Shown piece after piece: positions 32,753 to 38,287 of a DNA stretch of 38,287 nucleotides. The notes under the pieces were generated by a model. It did no database searches, was not told the origin of the DNA, and worked only from the letters and a program-made list of their open reading frames with translations. The stretch comes from JABMOV01 sp964654545 (GTDB taxonomy: Bacteria; Fidelibacterota; Marinisomatia; Marinisomatales; JABMOV01), in NCBI GenBank assembly GCA_964654545.1, contig CAZZIU010000020.1, forward strand, positions 1 to 38,287. Direction: 5' to 3'. The translations under genes and the position numbers were made by a program. Positions within the stretch are counted from its first letter, which is position 1. Every line of letters begins with the position of its first letter.

Positions 32753-33933
32753 AGCACCGGATCTAATTTTTTATTTTCACCCCAGATCTCAAAGTGGAGC
32801 ATGGACCCATTTACGGATCCTGAATCACCCATGTTCGCAATGACGTCCCCCCCTCGTACTTCGCTATCCATATTCACCTGGATGTTTGTAACATGGCTAT
32901 AGACCGTATAAAAGCCACCTCCATGGTCGATAATCATGGTGGTTCCATACCCTCGAATGTAGGTAATTGAAATAATAATTCCATTCATTACGGCCGTGAT
33001 TGGAGAACCAGGTTTCCCCTTTATATCAATTCCTGGGTTTTCCGTCGTTGTTTTCAATTTTGGATTCCATTGTCGACCAAAATTTGCCACCACTCGTCCC
33101 GCCGCAGGCCAGCTCAGTTTTCCTTTTAGTTCGGAAAAATTCCTGGCACTCAATGCTTCACGTTGTTTTCGCAGGCGTTCTTCCCGTTCAAATCTATCCT
33201 TGTCTTCCAGTAATTTTTTACGCACCGCTTCCAATTGCTGGACACCAGCCTGTTTTTCCTGGATTAATTCTGCCAGTTGCTCCTTGTTTTGCCGGATTTT
33301 CCGCAATTCTAATTCTTTTTCCTTCTTTTTATTGCGAAGTGCATTCTTCTCCTGTGTCTGTTCTCTCTTCAGCGAGACACTTTTTCGAATGGCTGCTTCC
33401 TGGTTCAATTTCTGTTGACTAATCTCGATGATTAACGCATTGATTTGCTTCTGTGTCTTCCGATCAATATTGGAAATGATTTCCAGATATTTCGCGCGAT
33501 AAATAGCCTGGCGCCAGGAAGTGGAGCTGAAAATCTGTTCAAGAGGTGAAAGGGAACCTTTTTTGTACACGGCGACCACTCTTTTTGCATAGCGATCCTG
33601 TAATCGCACAAGTTGATTTTCCTTTTGGCTAATCTCATTTTCCAGGGCAGCGACGGTTTGTTGCGTCTTCCTTATTTCCCGGTCCAATTCTGACAGCAAC
33701 CGATCAAGGAGCGATATTTCTTTCTCCAAATTGGTAATATTTTTGGTAGTGGATTGTTCTTTCTGCCCTTCCCGCTCAATGCGTTTACGAGTCGCTTCTA
33801 TTTCTTTTCTCAGTGATTCGATGGCTTTATTTGATGATTGAATCTGGGTATCAAAGTTTCGTTGATTTCCCTGAGCACAAAGAAATGCACATAGAATGAA
33901 AATTGTTGTGACATAAATCCGGTTCAACTGCAT
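32734..33933 (-). CDS. EnvC-like murein hydrolase activator (degenerate LytM/M23)
   Basis: From ATG 33933 the 399-residue protein begins with a signal peptide (MQLNRIYVTTIFILCAFLCAQG), then a long coiled coil (about residues 25-265, rich in Lys, Glu, Gln), then a C-terminal LytM domain. In the LytM domain the zinc-binding HxGxD is NPGID: the first His is Asn, as in EnvC-type activators, while YSHV and LHFEIW remain. Such proteins do not cut peptidoglycan but switch on amidases at the division site. The reading frame extends upstream to GTG 34038, but those residues do not look like a signal peptide, so I prefer 33933. First gene of the operon with holB and metG. Confidence 0.9.
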   Translation of the reverse strand: MQLNRIYVTTIFILCAFLCAQGNQRNFDTQIQSSNKAIESLRKEIEATRKRIEREGQKEQSTTKNITNLEKEISLLDRLLSELDREIRKTQQTVAALENEISQKENQLVRLQDRYAKRVVAVYKKGSLSPLEQIFSSTSWRQAIYRAKYLEIISNIDRKTQKQINALIIEISQQKLNQEAAIRKSVSLKREQTQEKNALRNKKKEKELELRKIRQNKEQLAELIQEKQAGVQQLEAVRKKLLEDKDRFEREERLRKQREALSARNFSELKGKLSWPAAGRVVANFGRQWNPKLKTTTENPGIDIKGKPGSPITAVMNGIIISITYIRGYGTTMIIDHGGGFYTVYSHVTNIQVNMDSEVRGGDVIANMGDSGSVNGSMLHFEIWGENKKLDPVLWLTKQ

Positions 33934-34059
33934 CCTGTAAAAATACCCAGTCCACTCCTCTGTTCGCAACGGAGGATTTCTTTCATTTAATCTCCGCATC
34001 CAATACTTGACAACCGCTGAAATGTTTGTGAATTTCACAGATCATCAGGAGAGAATATC

Positions 34060-34566
34060 TTGAAAAACGCACTTTGGGTTAATCTGTTTAAAAACTGGCA
34101 GCAAACAGAGAGTAAAACGGTATTAACATTGAAGCACGTTCCGATTTTTCAAGGTCTTTCAGAAAAAGAATTTCTGGAAGTCGAGAATATAATCCATGAA
34201 CGCGCCTATCACCCCCATGAAATCATTTTTAAACGCAGCGCCCCAGGCGAGGCGATGTACATTATATTAACGGGGAGCGTGGAGATTTACGTAGAAGACC
34301 ATGCAGAAAATAAAAATATATTGGCCACCTTAGAGCAGGGCGATTTCTTCGGTGAACTTGCATTGCTGGATAACGATACACGTTCCGCCACTGCTGCAGC
34401 TATTGACAGTTCTACTATTCTGGTTTTTTCCCAAACAGATTTGGAATCAATCATGGACCGGAAACCAAGTTTAGGGAATAAAATATTAATGAATCTGGCT
34501 CGTGTAACCAGCACGCGTTTACGAAAAACCAATGAATTATTAGCCGACGCCCAAAAAGAATCCTGA
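34060..34566 (+). CDS. stand-alone cyclic-nucleotide-binding domain protein
   Basis: The 168-residue protein is one CRP-type cNMP-binding domain: HVPIFQGLSEKEFLEVENIIHERAYHPHEIIF opens the fold, and the phosphate-binding cassette GDFFGELALLDNDTRSA spans residues 94-110 with Glu99 and Arg108 at the ligand positions. There is no DNA-binding helix-turn-helix, so it is not a CRP/FNR transcription factor. TTG 34060 is the start, following CAGGAGAG. Its stop overlaps the start of the AI-2E-family gene (TGATG), so a nucleotide-controlled link to that transporter is plausible. Confidence 0.87.
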   Translation: MKNALWVNLFKNWQQTESKTVLTLKHVPIFQGLSEKEFLEVENIIHERAYHPHEIIFKRSAPGEAMYIILTGSVEIYVEDHAENKNILATLEQGDFFGELALLDNDTRSATAAAIDSSTILVFSQTDLESIMDRKPSLGNKILMNLARVTSTRLRKTNELLADAQKES

Positions 34567-35690
34567 TGGGTACACCCGTTGCATCACTCGATCCCCTGGT
34601 AAAAATATACCGTTTGATTGTTACTATCATGGTAGTTGGGTTCATTTATGTCATCTGGCCCTATATTTCAAATGTGATAACCATGCTCATCTTTACATTC
34701 CTGTTTACTACCGTTTTGCTACCAGCGGTAGACTTTTTGGAGCGAAAAATTAAAAGCCGGGGATTGAGTGTACTGCTCATTACCCTGGTATTCTTTGCCA
34801 TTATTGTCATGTTTTTAAGTAGTTTTGTTTCCAACTTCGTTGGTCAGGCAAAAGAATTTTCCGGTAAATTAAATCAGGAAGAATACATTGCTGATCTGTC
34901 CAATTTAATTCATGAGAAACTTCCTTCCTTTGACCTCACCGATTCTGCCAGTAAGGCTGAAATTGTCAATAAGATTCAAAGTTATGTAAAAAGTACGCTG
35001 CAGAATATTTTATCCATGGTGGGTGCGATTGGAGGATTTTTGTTTACAACTGTAATGGTGTTGATATTTACAATTATTTTACTTTTTGAATATCATCGAT
35101 TTAAAAAATCCCTGGTCCGTTTCATACCCAACAAATATTTCGAAGTGGGTCTTCGCATGATCTACAATATTGAGCATCAAATATCCAGTTATTTGCAGGG
35201 GCAATTGCTGGCCGCTTTTAGTGTATCCATCATGTCCATTGTTGGGCTCTTTTTCCTTAATCTCGGTGGGGCAAATTTGACTCTCATTGTTTTTATTGGA
35301 ACGATCGCCGGCCTGGCAAACCTGATTCCACTGGTGGGGCCGTTTGTGGGGATGATTCCTGCTATTGTTATTGCGGTGATGAATAATCTGGGCAGCGATG
35401 TGGCCCTGAATCATGTTCTGTTTGGGATCACACCGATACCTTCCCCATTTTATATTGTTGATATTATTGTCATGTTTTTGATTGTCCAGCAAATTGATAA
35501 TAATTTTGTCACTCCAGTCCTGGTGGGTGAGAGTGTGGGTTTACATCCCATCATGGTTATGATTGCATTGCTTATTGGCGGAACCTTGATTGGTCCACTG
35601 GGAATGTTGTTTGCCGTCCCGGCTGCAGGTGTTTTAAAAGTAATTTATCAGGAATTTTCGTTTATTACCAAAAATTCCCATCTATTGTAG
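34566..35690 (+). CDS. AI-2E/PerM-family membrane transporter
   Basis: The 374-residue protein has about eight membrane segments with the family strings FTFLFTTVLLPAVDFLERKIKSRGLSVLL, a soluble stretch (~75-150, with VKSTLQNILSMVGAIGGFL) and LIPLVGPFVGMIPAIVIAV near residue 255, plus DNNFVTPVLVGESVGLHP near 315 and the GGTLIGPLGMLFAVPAAGVLKV end. The family exports autoinducer-2 (TqsA) in E. coli, but most members carry sodium, protons or unknown solutes. No luxS is seen here. It starts inside the stop codon of the CNBD gene. It is convergent with the following outer-membrane gene, two bases apart. Confidence 0.9.
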   Translation: MGTPVASLDPLVKIYRLIVTIMVVGFIYVIWPYISNVITMLIFTFLFTTVLLPAVDFLERKIKSRGLSVLLITLVFFAIIVMFLSSFVSNFVGQAKEFSGKLNQEEYIADLSNLIHEKLPSFDLTDSASKAEIVNKIQSYVKSTLQNILSMVGAIGGFLFTTVMVLIFTIILLFEYHRFKKSLVRFIPNKYFEVGLRMIYNIEHQISSYLQGQLLAAFSVSIMSIVGLFFLNLGGANLTLIVFIGTIAGLANLIPLVGPFVGMIPAIVIAVMNNLGSDVALNHVLFGITPIPSPFYIVDIIVMFLIVQQIDNNFVTPVLVGESVGLHPIMVMIALLIGGTLIGPLGMLFAVPAAGVLKVIYQEFSFITKNSHLL

Positions 35691-35692
35691 TC

Positions 35693-37492
35693 TTATTTTT
35701 CTTCTATTTTAAACAGGACAAATTCGCGAAAAGTGAGAAACAGTTGGTTTCCATTTGTTAATGTATAAGTCCACAGTTGCACATTTTCACCGCGGAGTGT
35801 TTCACGCTTGATTTGGTGGGGTTCTCCCAGGCGATCCTGAATTTCCGGAATCGTCATACCGATCTCAATTTTTCCTCGCAATTTAGCTGCCAACTTCTGT
35901 CGTTCCTCGTTGGTTTTCCTGGCAATATTGCTCCGCGTTTCGTTCTCCTCAACCAACGCCAACCGATCCCGTAATTCCGCCAATAATTTTTCGTTCTTTT
36001 CTCCTAAATCACCAGTTATTTTTTTGGCGTTTTCCAGTGAATAGATCGCATAGATAATATCCTCACTGCTGTTTACGGCATTGGCATCGGAAATAAGGTA
36101 GCTGGCAGCCCGGTAGCGTAACGCACTGCTTTTCGCTGCAAAGTCCGGGTAGAGTTCAAGCGCATTATTTATGAAGTCCAGCGCATCATAAATCAAATCG
36201 TGATCCATGGCTTTTTGTGCATCTGCCAGTAGAGCTTCCGCATGAAAACGATTAAGCTCCTTTTTGGCATCTGTCGAATAGCTGCTGGTCTCCACCACTA
36301 TTTGATAGGCATTTTTTGCCGATCCTTTATCAAGCAATAATTCTGCATCGTTTAGCTGGAGTCTTGCGATACGCTGTAAATGATGATCTACCGATTCTTT
36401 CAGTTGTTGATCTTTCGTCAATAGTTTTGCGCGCTTAAAGCGTTCAACGGCATTGATCCACTTTTTTCGTTCTTCGAACTGGAGCCCTTCCGCGAACAGC
36501 TGCTCAGGAATTTTTGCATTGCAGGCGTTTAAAAAGCGCTCGGCCCTGTACCGGTTGGCGTGGTTTGGGTATTCTTTTATGAACGTTGCAAAATTCTCCC
36601 GAGCGGTAATATAGTCGCCGCGGTAAAAATAGGATTTCGCCAAATCGCCGCTGGTTCGCTGGCCCCCGTAAAAGGCGGAGAGGGACAATCGAATACCAAA
36701 ATCCTGCAGGGTAAATCCTTTGATTGGCGTGACATCACCGTTATCGGTTATGCGATTAATTTTCGTGTACCCATTTTGAAATTCCAATCCGACGGAAAAT
36801 CGGTTATCCAGTCCAGGATCCAGAATATATCGAATACCAACAGAATAGGTGACGCTGGTTCCCCACCCGGAAGGGTTGTCTTCCAAACCGGTGCTTGTTT
36901 TATAAAACTTACTGGTGGCTAGGCCAAATGTATAGGATGCCTGAATAAACCAGGATTCATACCATTGCAGGTTAAGGGAATGGGCCAATCCCAAGGATAG
37001 GATTCGAGGGGCAAACTGCTTGCTGCCCACATTCCAACTGGCCTGTGTTTGCCCCCATTCTGTGATAGGAAGAGTATTGGAATACAGGAGATTGACATAC
37101 CGAATATTGAGCCCGGTCAACAGGTCAGCCCAGCTGGTTTTTAGAATAAAATGACTTAGGTTGGTTTTAAATATATCCAGGTCGATGGCATGAAATATTC
37201 TACCGTTAAGACTACCCCCATCGAAACCCTGAACCGGCTGATCAAACCGGATCCAATTTGATTTTGTATCCACCCACCAATAACCGGCACCGCCATAATA
37301 ACCGGCACCATACCGCATTTCAAGTGGGATTAGCTTTAACGGTTCATGGAATTCCCGGCGATAAAAGATCCGGTCTTTCCAGTAGCTGCTTATCTTAGAG
37401 GAATTGCCTTGCGGATGGATTGTGGATACCATGGAAAGAATGACCACAACTATTACCAATTTGACCCATTGAAGATGCTTTATTATGCCCAT
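35693..37492 (-). CDS. outer-membrane protein: barrel, TPR-like repeats and SmpA/BamE-like end
   Basis: The 599-residue protein has a signal peptide (residues 1-~28, LVIVVVILSMVSTIHPQG). Residues ~45-295 show aromatic-rich alternating strands (YGAGYYGGAGYWWVD, FIQASYTFGLATSKF, YSVGIRYIL, FGIRLSLSAFYGG) like an outer-membrane barrel. Residues ~298-470 contain TPR-like helix pairs (RGDYITARENFATFIKEYPNHANRYRAERFLNAC; DALDFINNALELYPDF). A charged helical stretch leads to a ~60-residue SmpA/OmlA-like domain (IEIGMTIPEIQDRLGEPHQIKRET...QLWTYTL). The three parts in one chain are unusual; BamE and TPR assembly factors are normally separate. A role in outer-membrane assembly is an inference. No strong ribosome binding site is seen before ATG 37492. 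Confidence 0.72.
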   Translation of the reverse strand: MGIIKHLQWVKLVIVVVILSMVSTIHPQGNSSKISSYWKDRIFYRREFHEPLKLIPLEMRYGAGYYGGAGYWWVDTKSNWIRFDQPVQGFDGGSLNGRIFHAIDLDIFKTNLSHFILKTSWADLLTGLNIRYVNLLYSNTLPITEWGQTQASWNVGSKQFAPRILSLGLAHSLNLQWYESWFIQASYTFGLATSKFYKTSTGLEDNPSGWGTSVTYSVGIRYILDPGLDNRFSVGLEFQNGYTKINRITDNGDVTPIKGFTLQDFGIRLSLSAFYGGQRTSGDLAKSYFYRGDYITARENFATFIKEYPNHANRYRAERFLNACNAKIPEQLFAEGLQFEERKKWINAVERFKRAKLLTKDQQLKESVDHHLQRIARLQLNDAELLLDKGSAKNAYQIVVETSSYSTDAKKELNRFHAEALLADAQKAMDHDLIYDALDFINNALELYPDFAAKSSALRYRAASYLISDANAVNSSEDIIYAIYSLENAKKITGDLGEKNEKLLAELRDRLALVEENETRSNIARKTNEERQKLAAKLRGKIEIGMTIPEIQDRLGEPHQIKRETLRGENVQLWTYTLTNGNQLFLTFREFVLFKIEEK

Positions 37493-37537
37493 AGGAATTG
37501 TTAAAAATTGGTAATTATACTGCTATGGTTCAAGAAA

Positions 37538-37569
37538 ACAAAAAAGGGCGATTAAATCGCCCTTTTTTA
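37538..37569. terminator. bidirectional rho-independent terminator
   Basis: GGGCGATT (37546-37553) and AATCGCCC (37555-37562) form a strong eight-pair stem, with A-run before and T-run (37563-37568) after it, so it works on both strands. On the minus strand it lies 17 bases past the pilin stop at 37586 and separates it from the following outer-membrane gene. Confidence 0.92.
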
Positions 37570-37585
37570 TGGATTGTTATTGAAA

Positions 37586-38017
37586 TTAAGGATTCAATAT
37601 GTATGTCGGTCCCTGAATTAATTCCAATACATAGGTGTCTGTTCCATCACAGGTATATCTGACTTGCGTCGTTGGATCTGTCCTATCGTATTCAAATATT
37701 ACCATGTTGTTTCCTGAGGGTACAATCGCCCAGTTATTTGGAATTTCATCAAAGACAATACCCATTTTCAAACCGCCTGTATTTTCAAAATCATCCGCAT
37801 CGGGGTAAGCGCGTACACTGTTGGTAAGAATCTGATCGCTGGCATACATAAACAACGATGATTTAAAGTTCCCAATAAATGAATCCACCGATGCTTTATG
37901 GGCATCTTCGGCAAAATTAAAATATCGTGGTACAAGCACGGTCGATAAAATGCCCAAAATGACAATAACCATGATCAATTCAATAAGAGTAAATCCCTTT
38001 GAATTTCCTGTTTTCAT
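37586..38017 (-). CDS. type IV pilin-like / prepilin protein
   Basis: The 143-residue protein has a short leader MKTGNSKG followed by FTLIELIMVIVILGIL: cleavage after Gly8, methylated Phe9, and Glu13 (the +5 Glu) of the pilin core. A hydrophobic helix and a C-terminal beta domain with a single CDGTDTY region follow. Related proteins are type IV pilins or type II/pseudopilins. No assembly gene (pilB, pilC, pilD) is present in the window. AGGAGA lies before ATG 38017, and a sigma-54-like promoter about 63 bases upstream (listed separately) is consistent with pilA regulation in other bacteria. Confidence 0.93.
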   Translation of the reverse strand: MKTGNSKGFTLIELIMVIVILGILSTVLVPRYFNFAEDAHKASVDSFIGNFKSSLFMYASDQILTNSVRAYPDADDFENTGGLKMGIVFDEIPNNWAIVPSGNNMVIFEYDRTDPTTQVRYTCDGTDTYVLELIQGPTYILNP

Positions 38018-38080
38018 CTTATTCTCCTGTAATAAATCTGTAATAATTTTTGTTTTTTCGTCTTACTTCGTAATGATGTG

Positions 38081-38095
38081 GCAAATTATGTGCCA
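38081..38095 (-). promoter_or_regulatory. sigma-54 promoter of the pilin gene
   Basis: On the minus strand TGGCAC-ATAAT-TTGC (38095 to 38081) matches the -24/-12 consensus TGGCAC-N5-TTGC at all ten fixed positions. Transcription would start near 38070, leaving a leader of about 53 bases with the AGGAGA ribosome binding site just before the pilin ATG. Sigma-54 genes need an activator such as a PilR-type protein, which is not in the window. The match is strong but unproven. Confidence 0.72.
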
Positions 38096-38231
38096 TATTT
38101 TCACCCTGCACCATTTCCCTCGATATCACTCGCGTGTTCCTGTTTTTGACAAAACAAATGTTAACACACTTGTAAAAATCTGAAACAAATTGAAATCATT
38201 GGACACGGGGGTAGCACACTCAAAATCAAAA

Positions 38232-38255
38232 GGGGGGAATGATATCATTCCCCCC
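38232..38255 (-). terminator. 24-base palindromic terminator at the right edge
   Basis: GGGGGGAATGAT and ATCATTCCCCCC form a perfect 12-pair palindrome. On the minus strand it is followed by TTTTGATTTT, so it is probably the terminator of a minus-strand gene lying beyond the right edge. On the plus strand no T-run follows. Confidence 0.75.
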
Positions 38256-38287
38256 CGTTAAGACTTGATGTCAATTGGTTTAGAACG

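Noticed and set aside
32996..33422. two 140-residue ORFs on + inside the envC-like gene
   Set aside because: Antisense to a Lys/Glu/Gln-rich coiled coil, which gives Phe/Ser/Leu-rich open frames by codon composition.
34060..34566. CRP/FNR-type transcription factor
   Set aside because: The cNMP-binding domain is present but the protein ends before any helix-turn-helix, so a DNA-binding role is not supported.
1..38287. tRNA/rRNA genes, CRISPR arrays, insertion sequences, toxin-antitoxin or phage genes
   Set aside because: No tRNA arm patterns, spaced direct repeats, transposase-like ORFs or phage-type genes were recognised on either strand.

Overview
This looks like a chromosomal window from an uncultured or draft-assembled Gram-negative bacterium of the FCB superphylum. 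A Marinimicrobia/Neomarinimicrobiota- or Calditrichota-like lineage would fit; this is an inference, because no rRNA is present. The support is an extracytoplasmic protein ending in an NYPNPFNP-type C-terminal domain (type IX secretion/FlgD-like), many outer-membrane and lipoprotein genes, a SusB-type GH97 glucosidase, an EnvC-like LytM protein with the degenerate ENPGID motif, and moderate GC. A run of exactly 100 N (25632-25731) marks a scaffold gap inside a transporter gene. There is no tRNA, rRNA, insertion sequence, integrase, prophage gene or CRISPR array, so I read it as a compact housekeeping/accessory chromosome region rather than an island.

Layout. 1-3.7 kb (+): a 5'-truncated PD40 beta-propeller protein, an alpha/alpha-toroid (cyclase-fold) protein, a frameshifted YdeI-family pseudogene, a secreted PEBP-family protein and a DHFR-like reductase. 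3.9-5.0 kb: a small hidden lipoprotein ORF (-), then the fluoride-exporter pair crcB-DUF190 (+). 5.0-6.9 kb (-): a Spy/CpxP-like protein followed by a secreted twin-DUF1566 protein. 7.1-8.6 kb (+): methyltransferase, SRPBCC/AHSA1 protein and TfoX-N protein. 8.7-15.8 kb (-): a tripartite efflux operon, tetR-tolC-adaptor-RND pump-alpha/beta hydrolase, with a palindromic TetR-type operator in the promoter. 15.9-19.8 kb: DUF5946 protein, full-length Ada, TatD, PNPOx-like flavoprotein and PAP2 phosphatase. 20-21.5 kb: a thioredoxin-fold protein whose CXXC is replaced by SXXS, and a TauE/SafE permease. 21.5-26.8 kb (+): a carbohydrate cluster of GH97 glucosidase, decayed lipocalin, sodium:solute symporter (gapped) and sugar nucleotidyltransferase. 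26.9-28.7 kb (+): diheme cytochrome c, small membrane protein and MsrA. 28.7-33.9 kb (-): an overlapping operon envC-like - holB - metG, then an EamA transporter. 34.1-35.7 kb (+): a stand-alone cyclic-nucleotide-binding-domain protein translationally coupled to an AI-2E/PerM-family permease. 35.7-38.0 kb (-): a three-part outer-membrane protein (barrel, TPR-like repeats, SmpA/BamE-like end) and a type IV pilin-like protein preceded by a near-perfect sigma-54 promoter.

I do not see a complete unknown defence or biosynthetic system here. The points most worth following up are the Cys-less TlpA-like protein (SQTS in place of CGPC), the fused barrel-TPR-BamE protein, the sigma-54 pilin promoter, the CNBD/AI-2E coupled pair, the TetR operator, and two genes (YdeI family and lipocalin) broken by several indels. 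The breaks are either real decay or assembly error and deserve read-level checking.
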